From the NCBI RefSeq assembly GCF_040276085.1, contig NZ_JBELOK010000004.1, positions 124,001 through 188,000 of the forward strand: a DNA stretch of 64,000 bases, written 5' to 3'. The notes beneath the pieces are model-generated. The model saw only the letters and a list, made by a program, of their open reading frames with translations, had not been told where the DNA came from and did no database searches. Position numbers and translations under genes: made by a program. This document shows, piece by piece, positions 24,017 to 33,514 of this stretch; within the stretch, counting starts at the first letter, position 1, and each line of letters starts with the position of its first letter. Source of the DNA: Castellaniella sp040276085. Its GTDB lineage: Bacteria > Pseudomonadota > Gammaproteobacteria > Burkholderiales > Burkholderiaceae_B.

Positions 24017-24697
24017 GTGCCAGACTGGCTGCATCTGATGGCAAACTCCCTCTGGCCGCTGCTGGTCGGAGGGATTCAATTCACAGTACCACTGGCAATC
24101 CTGTCTTTCCTGATAGGGTTGGCATTGGCTTTTCTGGCCGCCATCGTGCGCCTGTTTGGGCCTCCACCGCTGGTGGCCCTGGTGCGTTTCTATATCTGGC
24201 TGATTCGGGGCACGCCCCTGCTGGTGCAGCTGTTTGTCATTTTCTATGGTCTGCCCAGCCTCGGTTTTGTTCTCGATCCGCTGCCCGCCGCCCTGATCGG
24301 GTTCTCGCTCAACGTCGGCGCCTACAACGCAGAAGTCATCCGCGGGGCCATCGAGGCCATCCCCCGTGGACAATGGGATGCCGCTTATTCCCTGAGCATG
24401 ACCCGCGCCCAGGCACTGCGGCGCACGATCTTGCCGCAAGCAGCCCGGGTGGCAGTGCCGCCGCTGGCCAATTCCTTCATCTCGCTGGTCAAGGACACCT
24501 CATTGGCAGCCGTCATCACCGTGCCCGAAATCTTCCAGGCGGCACAGCGCATTGCGTCTGTTACCTACGAACCGCTGATCCTGTACACGGAAGCCGCCCT
24601 GATCTACCTGGTGCTGTGCTCTTTCCTGTCCAGTGCGCAAACCAGGCTGGAACGCCATTTCAGCCAGCACGCGGTTTTTTCCGAGGGCCAGCGATGA
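24017..24697 (+). CDS. Polar amino acid ABC transporter permease (TcyL/YecS-like)
   Basis: A 226-residue HisM-type permease with five or so helices and the EAA loop EAIPRGQWDAAYSLSMTRAQ, ending in AARVAVPPLANSFISLVKDTSL, typical of cystine-type permeases. The start is GTG at 24017 with AAGGAG 9 bp upstream. Its stop overlaps the ATPase start (ATGA). It forms a homodimeric channel with the neighbouring ATPase and binding protein. Confidence 0.9.
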   Translation: MPDWLHLMANSLWPLLVGGIQFTVPLAILSFLIGLALAFLAAIVRLFGPPPLVALVRFYIWLIRGTPLLVQLFVIFYGLPSLGFVLDPLPAALIGFSLNVGAYNAEVIRGAIEAIPRGQWDAAYSLSMTRAQALRRTILPQAARVAVPPLANSFISLVKDTSLAAVITVPEIFQAAQRIASVTYEPLILYTEAALIYLVLCSFLSSAQTRLERHFSQHAVFSEGQR

Positions 24698-25437
24698 TCC
24701 AGATGCAAGGCATCCGCAAATCCTTCGGCGGACACAAAGTCTTAAAAGGCGTCAGCGTGACGATCGACGAAGGTCAGGTCACGGCGCTAATCGGCCCCTC
24801 GGGCAGCGGCAAGAGCACGCTGCTGCGCTGTGTGAACCTGCTGGAGACCCCCGACGAAGGCACGGTCACCATCGGCACTGAAAGCATTGAATTCCAGGCA
24901 GGGCGGCACCCCAACCGGCCCGCTGTGCAGCGCATCCGCCAGCAAACCGGCATGGTATTCCAGAACTTTCAATTGTTCCCCCACCAGACCGCCATCCAGA
25001 ACGTGATGGAAGGCCTGATCACCGTCAAGCACTGGCCGCGCGAAAAGGCCTATACACGCGCCTGCGAACTGCTGAACAAAGTAGGCCTGCGCGACAAGGC
25101 CGACGCCTGGCCTGCCAGCCTGTCGGGCGGCCAGCAACAGCGCGTGGCAATCGCCCGCGCCCTGGCACCCGAGCCACGCGTGCTGCTATGCGACGAACCA
25201 ACCTCTGCCCTGGATCCAAGCCTCGCAGCCGAGGTTGTGGCCGTGCTTGGCGACCTCGCCGAAGAGGGCATGACCATGCTGATGGCCACCCATGATCTGC
25301 GGCTGGCCGCCCAGATCGCCCGCCAGACCATGTTTCTGGAAGACGGTACTATTGTCGAATCAGGCCCATCGCGGGAACTCTTTAAGCATCCGCAAGATCC
25401 CAGGACACAGCGGTTTGTCATTACGCTGCAAGGTTGA
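24694..25437 (+). CDS. Polar amino acid ABC transporter ATP-binding protein (TcyN/YecC-like)
   Basis: A 247-residue ATPase with Walker A GPSGSGKST, Q-loop MVFQNFQLFPHQT, signature LSGGQQQRVAIARAL and Walker B VLLCDEPTSALDP. The GMVFQNFQLFPHQTAIQNVMEG segment is typical of the PAAT family. Starts inside the permease stop; the end is 54 bp before a convergent DUF2520 gene, with no clear terminator between. Confidence 0.93.
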   Translation: MIQMQGIRKSFGGHKVLKGVSVTIDEGQVTALIGPSGSGKSTLLRCVNLLETPDEGTVTIGTESIEFQAGRHPNRPAVQRIRQQTGMVFQNFQLFPHQTAIQNVMEGLITVKHWPREKAYTRACELLNKVGLRDKADAWPASLSGGQQQRVAIARALAPEPRVLLCDEPTSALDPSLAAEVVAVLGDLAEEGMTMLMATHDLRLAAQIARQTMFLEDGTIVESGPSRELFKHPQDPRTQRFVITLQG

Positions 25438-25491
25438 TTCCGAAGCCCACAGCAACAAGCAACGCGCGTCCGACAGAAAATTGAGCAACCG

Positions 25492-26406
25492 TTATTCGTT
25501 CTGATCGGGCGGCGCATCCAGCGTCTGTTCTAGCCGCTCGGCTTGGGCGGCGTCCAGCCGGCCCGTCGTCCGGGCCAGGGCGACACCTCGCACGCACAGG
25601 CGGTCATACAGATCGAGCATATCCGGATCCACCGCTTGCAGCGCCTGCCGGTGCTGACGCACGGTGCCGGCATCCCCGCGCGAGATCGGGCCCGGCATGC
25701 CGTCCGCAACCCCACTGCGGGCCAGCGACGCCAACGTCCCGCGCAGCAGAGGCAGTAAGGCATCCAGCGCCTGCTGCTCCGTCGCCCCCCAGGACTGCCA
25801 CAGACGCACGGCCTCGGCCAGCAGCACATGCACATGCTGCGAGGCATAACCGCCCGAAGCGTGATAGCGCGCCCGCACGCCCGGCGGCAAGGTCAGGTCT
25901 GCGCATCCCAAGCGCTGCGCCAGCTCATGCAGCCGGATATCTAGCAACGGTTCGGCCGCTTCGATTGCCACAGTGCAACCCGGCAGGCTGCGCACCGCCG
26001 CCTGCGGATCGGCACCGAAGGCCTGCATGGGATGAAAACCACCGATCAACGCGCCTGCGGCGGCGGCCGGCTGCAGCACCGCCACGGGCGTCGCACCGCT
26101 GCAATGCACCACCCCCTGGCCCGCGTGCCAGCTCAGGGATTCGGCCACCCGAGCGATTGCGGCATCCGGCGTCGTGATGAAGACCAGATCGCAGTGATCG
26201 GCCACGTCTTGCGGGTCGCAAGGCAGGCAATCCTGCAGCATCGCGGCCGTGGCTCGGGCACCTTCCGCGCTGCGGCTGCCCACCCGCGCCACGGGCAGCC
26301 CAGCCTGCTGCAGGGCCAATGCCATAGCCCGTGCCAAGCGGCCGGCGCCGATAAAGCCCAGCACCAATGCCTCCGGCCCAGACCGATGTTTAGATACAAG
26401 ATTCAT
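25492..26406 (-). CDS. Rossmann-fold DUF2520 protein
   Basis: A 304-residue predicted NAD(P)-binding protein. An N-terminal Rossmann domain (VLGFIGAGRLARAMALALQQAGLPV) resembles pyrroline-carboxylate reductase and prephenate dehydrogenase folds. A DUF2520 domain follows from about residue 150 (YHASGGYASQHVHVLL, GPISRGDAGTVRQHR). The ATG at 26404-26406 has AGAGAGG upstream, so I prefer it to a GTG ten codons earlier. Members are widespread with no settled function. It is convergent with the cystine-type transporter. Confidence 0.85.
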   Translation of the reverse strand: MNLVSKHRSGPEALVLGFIGAGRLARAMALALQQAGLPVARVGSRSAEGARATAAMLQDCLPCDPQDVADHCDLVFITTPDAAIARVAESLSWHAGQGVVHCSGATPVAVLQPAAAAGALIGGFHPMQAFGADPQAAVRSLPGCTVAIEAAEPLLDIRLHELAQRLGCADLTLPPGVRARYHASGGYASQHVHVLLAEAVRLWQSWGATEQQALDALLPLLRGTLASLARSGVADGMPGPISRGDAGTVRQHRQALQAVDPDMLDLYDRLCVRGVALARTTGRLDAAQAERLEQTLDAPPDQNE

Positions 26407-26662
26407 TGCATTCGCCTCTCTTTCTTGAACTGCCACCAGAACACACGCCTATTCCATATCGGTCGCGGTGACGGCGGGGATGTCTGCTGCTAGGGCGACC
26501 ACCCGGGTTGCATTCGGAACCGTGGCACGGACTCAACAACCATGCGACCTATTTCTGACGTAATCTGCAGCGAACTTGAACATTCTTCTCCGACGCAGGG
26601 TGGCGGTCGCTCGCCGGGCCAACCCCGGTGAGAAGACGCTGTTTTGCGTGCTGTCGGATTTG

Positions 26663-27652
26663 TTATAAATGATCCAGAAACCTGGACACAAGCAGTACAT
26701 TTTCGCGATGATATTCCAGATATTTGCGCTGCCCACTGGAAAAAGATCCGACATTGGGCAGGTGCTTTGGATCCAATCCCATCCGAACCAATGACTCTTG
26801 ATGGGCCACAGGCGACACAATGGTCTGACCGTTGCCGTCAAACCCAATAAATCCACGGTCAAACAGATGGTCCATGCTGGGCGTCAAAAGCAACCCATTT
26901 TCACCGTCCAGTCGCTCTTCGTTATTGGCGTCACGCCAGGGCTTGCAATGACTGGCCCGTAAGTGCTCTTCACGATCCACACCCGTAATACGGCAGGCAT
27001 GCTCCAATGCCATGACGCGCTGCTTGAACAATCCTTGCCCGCGACGCGCAAGAACGATCGCTTCCCTCTCAGTTTCAATCAGTGTCGCGTCTGCCTGCAC
27101 CTGGCTTAGTTCGTGCTCCTCCCATTGCACAAGCCCGACTCCTGTGGCCGTATACATTGGCTGTTCTTCAGCAAGAGAATATCCCATCACTAAACTATGT
27201 GCCTCAGCACCTAGCAAATCGATAAGCACTGCTGCAAACGTTTCTGGAAGGCGTGTCAGGTAAACGCTTTGCAGGCCGGCGCCGTTGGGTTGAAGTGGTG
27301 CGTATTTCCTGGGCAGCAGCGGTGCCAACACTGCCATGTGATCAGCAGGCCTGGTTGGTAATCGAAGCTCATGGAATTTCACATCAATACGCCAACCGAT
27401 GTTATCCCAGTAAGCCCCAGCTTGGCCAAACTCTAGGGGCTTCGGGGCTTCGTAGGCATGTGAAGCTGCAATCCCGATTGCGCGGATATTGGTACTGCTG
27501 AAAGAAAAGATGATATCGCCCGGCATGACCTCACGCATGAAGTCATAGAACGGGTTCTGCGCTTGGTTTGCTTTGCGTTTGGGCGACCAAAGATAACCGC
27601 CTAGCACTTCATGGCGGTATGTTTGATTCTGATTGACCCACCAATAACGCAT
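26663..27652 (-). CDS. EVE-HNH protein, probable modification-dependent endonuclease
   Basis: A 329-residue protein. Residues 1-140 look like an EVE/PUA-type domain, which reads modified bases: it opens YWWVNQNQTYRHEVLGGYLW and has the PGDIIFSFSSTNIRAIGIA strand-loop. Residues 215-275 form an HNH_2 nuclease: C220-RITG, H235 in ASHCKPW, N252 in ENGLLL and H262 in MDHLFD. The same EVE-HNH layout is known from type IV restriction enzymes such as VcaM4I. No methylase is adjacent, as expected for type IV. The coding region looks more A/T-rich by eye than its neighbours, hinting at transfer. Confidence 0.8.
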   Translation of the reverse strand: MRYWWVNQNQTYRHEVLGGYLWSPKRKANQAQNPFYDFMREVMPGDIIFSFSSTNIRAIGIAASHAYEAPKPLEFGQAGAYWDNIGWRIDVKFHELRLPTRPADHMAVLAPLLPRKYAPLQPNGAGLQSVYLTRLPETFAAVLIDLLGAEAHSLVMGYSLAEEQPMYTATGVGLVQWEEHELSQVQADATLIETEREAIVLARRGQGLFKQRVMALEHACRITGVDREEHLRASHCKPWRDANNEERLDGENGLLLTPSMDHLFDRGFIGFDGNGQTIVSPVAHQESLVRMGLDPKHLPNVGSFSSGQRKYLEYHRENVLLVSRFLDHL

Positions 27653-27817
27653 GCTCGGCTAATCATCCTTTGGGCGACCGAAAAAGCTTAAAGGATACAG
27701 CCATAGAAAAAAAGCCGTCTCTATTCAAAATCCAATCTCCTTTTGACACTTCCCCTATTGCAAAGCAGCGTCATCGTGCTAGGATAGTAATAGGTTACTT
27801 ACTTTTGAGTGGAAGCA

Positions 27818-28435
27818 ATGAATCAACGCGCCAAACACCTTCCCGCCGATGAGCGCCGTATTGCCACGGTAGAGGCAGTGGTGGAGCTGGCTGGTAAACA
27901 GAACCCCAGCGACATCACTACGACGGCAATTGCACAGCGTATGGGCTTGACCCAAGGCGCACTTTTTCGTCACTTTCCCAACAAAGATGCCATCCTGCAA
28001 GCGGTCATGTCTTGGGTCACGGAACGCTTGTTGGCACGTGTCGACAAAGCCGCGAAAAGCACCTCGTCCCCAATCGAAGCCCTTGAAGCCATATTCATGA
28101 CACACATTGACTTCGTCTCCAAGCATCCAGGGGTACCGAGGATGCTTTTTGGTGAGTTGCAGCGTTCTGAAGACACCCTCCCAAAACAGATGGCACAAAC
28201 CCTGAGCCAACATTACGGAGAACGGCTGTGCCGTCTGCTCGAAGCCGGCAAGGCTCAAGGCGAATTGGACCCTGCGTTGGACGTTAAGGCAGCCGCTCTC
28301 CTGTTCCTTGGCACCGTCCAAGGACTAGTGATGCAGTCTTTGATTGCGGGAGACGTTGCGCGCATCCGCCATGACGCGCCCAATGTGTTCGCTATCTATC
28401 GTCGTGGCATCAGCCGTATGGAAAACACCAAATGA
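27818..28435 (+). CDS. TetR-family regulator of the adjacent efflux operon
   Basis: A 205-residue repressor with an N-terminal helix-turn-helix (DITTTAIAQRMGLTQGALFRHFPNKDAIL, residues 32-60) and a helical ligand domain. I take the ATG at 27818, with GGAAG just upstream; a GTG nine bases earlier is possible. Its stop overlaps the HlyD-type gene (ATGA), so it is co-transcribed with the pump, like CecR (YbiH) with ybhGFSR in E. coli. The ligand is unknown. Confidence 0.92.
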   Translation: MNQRAKHLPADERRIATVEAVVELAGKQNPSDITTTAIAQRMGLTQGALFRHFPNKDAILQAVMSWVTERLLARVDKAAKSTSSPIEALEAIFMTHIDFVSKHPGVPRMLFGELQRSEDTLPKQMAQTLSQHYGERLCRLLEAGKAQGELDPALDVKAAALLFLGTVQGLVMQSLIAGDVARIRHDAPNVFAIYRRGISRMENTK

Positions 28436-29457
28436 AAAAGGCCGGCAAACTTTCGATTATGGCGCTCGCCATCGTGGCCATAGCACTTGGAGCTGGTTTT
28501 ATATGGCTGCAGCGCACCAACACAGACGAAAGCCCGCTACGTTTATACGGCAATGTCGATATCCGCGAAGTGCAACTGGCATTCCGTCAACCCGGGCGTA
28601 TCGCCGAAATGCTGTTTGATGAAGGCGATGCAGTCACCCACGGGATACGACTTGCAACGCTTGACGATCAGCCTTATCGCGATGCCTTGGCGGCAGCGGA
28701 AGCTTCTGTGCTGGTCGCACAGGCCGAGCTGGACAAGCTGCGCAGCGGTTTGCGTCCCCAGGAAATCACCCAGGCGCAAGAAGCACTCAAACAAGCTAAA
28801 GCCATTGCTGTCAATGCCGAACGCGACTATAAACGCCAAAGCAGCCTGGTGGCATCGGGGGCCAGTAGCCGACGCATCGTCGATGCCGCACGAGCGGCGC
28901 GCGATCAGGCCGCCGCCGGCGTCGCGTCTGCTACGGCGGCCCTGTCGCTGGCCACGGAAGGCTTTCGTGCAGAAGACATCGCTGCGGCCGAGGCAAACCT
29001 GGCGGCCACGCAAGCCGCTCGTGATCAGGCCGCTACCGCCTTGGCCGATACCGAATTAGTGGCGCCCAGCGACGGCACCATCATCGCACGGGTGCGCGAA
29101 ACCGGCAGCATGGTGGCAAGCCAAAGCACGGTGTACAGCCTGAGTCTGGACAAACCCGTCTATGTACGCGCCTACGTCGCCGAACCAGATCTCGGACGTA
29201 TCGCGCCCGGCACAACGGTGCGCGTCACCAGTGACTCCTCCGACAAAACTTATCGCGGTCAGATCGGTTTCATCTCGCCCCGCGCCGAGTTCACTCCCAA
29301 GACGGTGGAAACCACAGATCTGCGCACTGACCTGGTGTATCGCTTACGCATCATCATCGATGCGGCCGACAGCGATAAAGGACTGCGTCAAGGCATGCCC
29401 GTGACGATCGAGGTGGACACCAAGGCCGACACTAACGCGCGCATAGGAAGCAAATAA
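28432..29457 (+). CDS. HlyD-family periplasmic adaptor (YbhG-like)
   Basis: A 341-residue membrane-fusion protein with one N-terminal helix (residues 8-25). A lipoyl-like half follows (GNVDIREVQLAFRQPGRIAEML, then LVAPSDGTIIARVRETGSMV), with a long alanine-rich coiled coil between (residues 85-200) and a beta-barrel after it. It links the inner-membrane ABC exporter encoded downstream to the outer-membrane factor at the operon end. It overlaps the TetR gene and is 1 bp from the ATPase gene. Confidence 0.93.
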   Translation: MKKAGKLSIMALAIVAIALGAGFIWLQRTNTDESPLRLYGNVDIREVQLAFRQPGRIAEMLFDEGDAVTHGIRLATLDDQPYRDALAAAEASVLVAQAELDKLRSGLRPQEITQAQEALKQAKAIAVNAERDYKRQSSLVASGASSRRIVDAARAARDQAAAGVASATAALSLATEGFRAEDIAAAEANLAATQAARDQAATALADTELVAPSDGTIIARVRETGSMVASQSTVYSLSLDKPVYVRAYVAEPDLGRIAPGTTVRVTSDSSDKTYRGQIGFISPRAEFTPKTVETTDLRTDLVYRLRIIIDAADSDKGLRQGMPVTIEVDTKADTNARIGSK

Positions 29458-29458
29458 G

Positions 29459-31225
29459 ATGCAAGCCGGCACCGCCCCTACAACCACATCGAAAAGTGAT
29501 GACGTCGCCGTCATCATCGAAGGGCTCGACAAGCACTTCGGCAATATTCAGGCGCTGCAGCGCTTGAACGCATCGATCCACTACGGACGGTTGACCGGCC
29601 TGGTCGGCCCCGATGGTGCCGGCAAGACGACCTTGATGCGTATCCTGACCGGCCTGCTTGAACCGAACGCCGGTCGGGTCACCCTAGCGGGATACGACGT
29701 AGTACGAGACAACGACGCCATTCACGTCGCCAGCGGCTATATGCCGCAACGTTTCGGTCTTTACGAAGACCTCTCGGTCATGGAAAACATGCATCTGTAC
29801 GCCCGGCTGCGCGGCATGGATGCCGAGCGTAACACCAAACTGTTTGCCGAGCTGCTGGATTTCACACGGCTGGGTCCGTTCTCCGAGCGCCTGGCTGGCA
29901 AACTATCCGGCGGTATGAAACAAAAGCTGGGGCTGGCCTGTGCGCTCATGGCACGGCCCAAGGTGCTGCTGCTGGACGAGCCCGGCGTAGGCGTCGATCC
30001 GGTCAGTCGCCAGGATTTATGGCGCATGGTGCAGGCCCTGACCGACGAAGGCATGGCCGTGGTCTGGTCCACCGCCTATCTGGACGAAGCCGAACGTTGC
30101 GAAAGTGTACTGTTGCTCAATCAAGGGCAGCTGTTGTTTGATGGCCCTCCACAAACACTTACCGCACAGCTTGAAGGCCGCAGCTTTCGTCTCGAGAACG
30201 TGGGTACCGAGCGTCGGGCGGTGCTGACCAAGGCGCTTGATCTCGACAGCGTGAGCGACGGCGTCATCCAGGGGGCAGGTGTGCGCGTAGTATTGCGTGC
30301 AGGCGCGCAAGCCGAACAACTTCAAACTCTTGCCGATCAGATCCGGGCGCCATTGACGCCCGTACCCGCCCGGTTTGAGGATGCCTTCATCGATCTTCTG
30401 GGTGGCGGGCCAGGCGGCACATCGGCACTGGCCGAGCGTCTATCTCCTGTTGAACTGGGTTCGGACATTGCCGTCTCTTGCCGTCATCTGACCAAACGCT
30501 TTGGCAGCTTCACTGCCACCGACAATGTCAGCTTCGAGGTGCAAAAAGGCGAAATCTTCGGCTTGCTGGGTCCCAACGGGGCGGGCAAATCCACCACATT
30601 CAAGATGCTGTGCGGCCTGCTCAAACCCACTGAAGGTGAAGCGCAGGTAGTGGGGTACGACCTGCGCCGGGCCACCGGAGCTGCCAAGAGCAAGCTTGGT
30701 TATATGGCGCAAAAATTTTCTCTCTACGGCTTACTGTCGGTGCGCCAGAACCTCGAATTCTCGGCCGGCGTATACGGACTGGAAGGCCAGACACGACGCG
30801 AACGCATCGAAGAAATGATCGACACCTTCGATCTGGGCAACTGGCTGTCGACCGCGCCCGACGCCCTGCCCCTGGGGCTCAAGCAGCGATTGGCGCTGGC
30901 TTGTTCACTGATGCACCACCCTCCCGTGCTGTTTCTGGACGAACCCACGTCCGGAGTCGACCCGATCACACGCCGCGAGTTCTGGACCCACATCAACGGG
31001 CTGGCCCGCAAGGGTGTGACCATCATGGTCACCACCCACTTCATGGACGAAGCTGAATACTGTGACCGCGTCGCCATGCTCTCGCGCGCACGTTTGATTG
31101 CGCTGGATACACCCGATGCGCTCAAGCAAGGCGCCGCCACCACCGACCAACCAGACCCGACCATGGAAGACGCCTTTATCCATCTGGTAGAAACTGCGGA
31201 ACAAAACGATGAGGTGAACACATGA
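29459..31225 (+). CDS. Tandem ABC ATPase of a multidrug exporter (YbhF-like)
   Basis: A 588-residue protein with two nucleotide-binding domains. Domain 1 (about 15-240): Walker A GPDGAGKTT, signature LSGGMKQKLGLACAL, Walker B VLLLDEPGVGVDP. Domain 2 (about 335-575): Walker A GPNGAGKST, weak signature LPLGLKQRLALACSL, Walker B VLFLDEPTSGVDP. Tandem ATPases with two separate ABC2 permeases define the YbhF-type exporters. It overlaps the first permease gene by ATGA. Confidence 0.94.
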   Translation: MQAGTAPTTTSKSDDVAVIIEGLDKHFGNIQALQRLNASIHYGRLTGLVGPDGAGKTTLMRILTGLLEPNAGRVTLAGYDVVRDNDAIHVASGYMPQRFGLYEDLSVMENMHLYARLRGMDAERNTKLFAELLDFTRLGPFSERLAGKLSGGMKQKLGLACALMARPKVLLLDEPGVGVDPVSRQDLWRMVQALTDEGMAVVWSTAYLDEAERCESVLLLNQGQLLFDGPPQTLTAQLEGRSFRLENVGTERRAVLTKALDLDSVSDGVIQGAGVRVVLRAGAQAEQLQTLADQIRAPLTPVPARFEDAFIDLLGGGPGGTSALAERLSPVELGSDIAVSCRHLTKRFGSFTATDNVSFEVQKGEIFGLLGPNGAGKSTTFKMLCGLLKPTEGEAQVVGYDLRRATGAAKSKLGYMAQKFSLYGLLSVRQNLEFSAGVYGLEGQTRRERIEEMIDTFDLGNWLSTAPDALPLGLKQRLALACSLMHHPPVLFLDEPTSGVDPITRREFWTHINGLARKGVTIMVTTHFMDEAEYCDRVAMLSRARLIALDTPDALKQGAATTDQPDPTMEDAFIHLVETAEQNDEVNT

Positions 31226-32391
31226 GTGGCGTTACACCTCGTACAGACAAAACTTCGGAACCATTAACGAATGTACGTCGATTCGACCTCCAGCGCTTAC
31301 AAGCCTTGGTCTACAAAGAAAGCCTCCAGGCGTTGCGCGACCCTTCGACACTGCTGATTGCTTTTGTGTTGCCAGTGGTGCTGCTCTTGCTATTCGCCTA
31401 CGCGGTATCCCTGGACGCCAAACACGTCCGCATCGGTGTGGTGATGGAATCCGAAGGGGCCGCTGCCCACGCGCTGGCAGCGGCGTTTTCCGCTACAGAT
31501 TATCTCGATGCGCGTTTCGTTCATGACCGCCGAGAAGTGGCCGACATGCTGGTATCTGGTGAACTGCGCGGCTATGTTGTCATCCCTCAGGACTTCGAAC
31601 AGCGCCTGACTCTCATGGGCAGCGAACCACTCGTACAGATCATCACCGATGGCTCGTACCCCAACACGGCCAATTATGTCGAAAACTACTCACGAGGCGT
31701 CGTGCAGTCCTGGCGAAGCGGGCTCGATGTCGGCGCACCGCCTCAAGCTGTCATACTCGAACCCCGCTACTGGTTCAACCCAGAACTGGAGAGCCGACGC
31801 GCGCTGGTACCAGGCGCGATCGCCATCGTGATGACCATCATCGGCACCATGCTCACCGCGCTGGTGGTTGCCCGCGAGTGGGAGCGTGGCACCATGGAAG
31901 CGGTGTTGTCCACACCTGCCTCAGTGGCCGAAATCCTGATCGGCAAACTGCTGCCCTATTTCGTGCTTGGCATGCTGTCCACACTGGGCGCGACTGCGCT
32001 TGCCGTATTCATCTTCGACGTGCCGCTTCGCGGTTCGCTGGCAGCATTACTGCTGTTATCGGCGGTATTCATGGTGCCGGCGCTGGGACAGGGCCTGCTC
32101 ATCTCATCGTTGGCGCGCAACCAATTCTTGGCAGCACAGATCGCGCTGTTCACAGGGTTCTTGCCGGCCTTTATGTTGTCCGGTTTTCTGTACGAAATTG
32201 ACGCAATGCCCGTCTGGATTCGAGCCATCACACTGTTGGTTCCAGCGCGATATTTCGTCGACTCGCTCAAAACAGTGTTCCTGGCAGGAGACATCTGGGC
32301 AGTATTCCTTCCCAACCTGGCTGCCATGGCAGCAATCGGTATTGTGTTTTTCATGCTTGCCAAGCGTGTCACACACAAGAATCTGGAGTGA
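31222..32391 (+). CDS. ABC2-type exporter permease (YbhS-like)
   Basis: A 389-residue permease. One helix near residue 50 (STLLIAFVLPVVLLLLFAYAV), then a large extracytoplasmic domain of about 150 residues, then five helices containing the ABC2 signature GTMEAVLSTPASVAEILIGK. It pairs with the next gene, which has the same layout, to give a heterodimeric channel. It starts in the ATPase stop and ends 4 bp before the second permease. Confidence 0.93.
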   Translation: MSGVTPRTDKTSEPLTNVRRFDLQRLQALVYKESLQALRDPSTLLIAFVLPVVLLLLFAYAVSLDAKHVRIGVVMESEGAAAHALAAAFSATDYLDARFVHDRREVADMLVSGELRGYVVIPQDFEQRLTLMGSEPLVQIITDGSYPNTANYVENYSRGVVQSWRSGLDVGAPPQAVILEPRYWFNPELESRRALVPGAIAIVMTIIGTMLTALVVAREWERGTMEAVLSTPASVAEILIGKLLPYFVLGMLSTLGATALAVFIFDVPLRGSLAALLLLSAVFMVPALGQGLLISSLARNQFLAAQIALFTGFLPAFMLSGFLYEIDAMPVWIRAITLLVPARYFVDSLKTVFLAGDIWAVFLPNLAAMAAIGIVFFMLAKRVTHKNLE

Positions 32392-32395
32392 CGCC

Positions 32396-33514
32396 ATGCT
32401 GACCTCCGCCTTCTCATTCACCCGCCTGCGCGCCCAGTTCATCAAGGAAGTGCTCAGCGTGCTACGAGACCCGCGTAGCCGCATGGTGGTGTTCGTGCCA
32501 CCCATTCTGCAATTGCTGATCTTCACCTTTGCCGCCACACTGGAGGTACGAAACGTCGATATCGCGGTCTACAACCAGGATTCGGGACGATGGTCGCACG
32601 AACTGATCCAACGCCTGGACAACGCCGACTTCATCACCCGCCTGCACTGCATCGATAATCGGCAAGAGCTGCATACCCTGATCGATCGCGGCGAGGTGAT
32701 CGCAGCATTGGCCATCCCTGTGGATTTTTCGCGCCGGATTGCGGCTGGCGACAGCGGGATCGCACAAGTATTGGTTGATGGCCGACGCAGCAACGCGGGT
32801 CAGATCACCGTGGCCTACCTGTCCACCATCGCAGCCGATGTCGGCGCCCAGGTCGTGCCCGACGCGCAAACACCGACCCCGATGGTGGTACGCCACTGGT
32901 TCAATCCGAACCTGATCTACTGCTGGTTTATCGTGCCAGGTCTGACCGGCATCCTGGCGCTGTTCAGCGCGCTGATGATCACTTCGCTGTCGATTGCCCG
33001 CGAACGCGAATTGGGCACCTTCGACCAGCTACTGGTGTCACCCACCTCGACACCCGAAATCATCATCTCCAAGTCGCTGCCGGCACTGGCCATTGGCACG
33101 CTACTGGGCCTGTTCATGATCAGCGCGGGCGTGTTCCTGTTCGACATTCCCTTTACCGGTTCCTTCGCTCTGCTGCTGATCAGCCTGGTGCTGTTCATCC
33201 TGTCCGTGGTCGGCATCGGCCTGATGATTTCCGCGGTCAGCATGACTCAACAGCAGGCGATCCTGGGCGCGTTTGCCATCGGTGTCCCGGCGGTGCTGAT
33301 GTCGGGATTTGCCACGCCGGTGGAGAACATGCCGGTGTTTCTGCAATGGCTGGCTCAGGCCATTCCTTTGACGCACTTTCTCATCATTGTTGAAGGCAGC
33401 TTTCTCAAGGCTATGCCGCCTGCAGATATCTTCGCAAGCCTTTGGCCGCTTGCACTTATTGCCTTGGTCACTCTGACGATGGCCACCGTATTCGTCCGAG
33501 GACGCTTGCAATGA
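32396..33514 (+). CDS. ABC2-type exporter permease, second copy (YbhR-like)
   Basis: A 372-residue permease of the same fold as its neighbour: helix near residue 35, periplasmic domain, and C-terminal helices with ELGTFDQLLVSPTSTPEIIISK. I took the ATG at 32396 because a longer in-frame reading runs through the first permease gene. Its stop overlaps the outer-membrane factor start by ATGA. Confidence 0.93.
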   Translation: MLTSAFSFTRLRAQFIKEVLSVLRDPRSRMVVFVPPILQLLIFTFAATLEVRNVDIAVYNQDSGRWSHELIQRLDNADFITRLHCIDNRQELHTLIDRGEVIAALAIPVDFSRRIAAGDSGIAQVLVDGRRSNAGQITVAYLSTIAADVGAQVVPDAQTPTPMVVRHWFNPNLIYCWFIVPGLTGILALFSALMITSLSIARERELGTFDQLLVSPTSTPEIIISKSLPALAIGTLLGLFMISAGVFLFDIPFTGSFALLLISLVLFILSVVGIGLMISAVSMTQQQAILGAFAIGVPAVLMSGFATPVENMPVFLQWLAQAIPLTHFLIIVEGSFLKAMPPADIFASLWPLALIALVTLTMATVFVRGRLQ

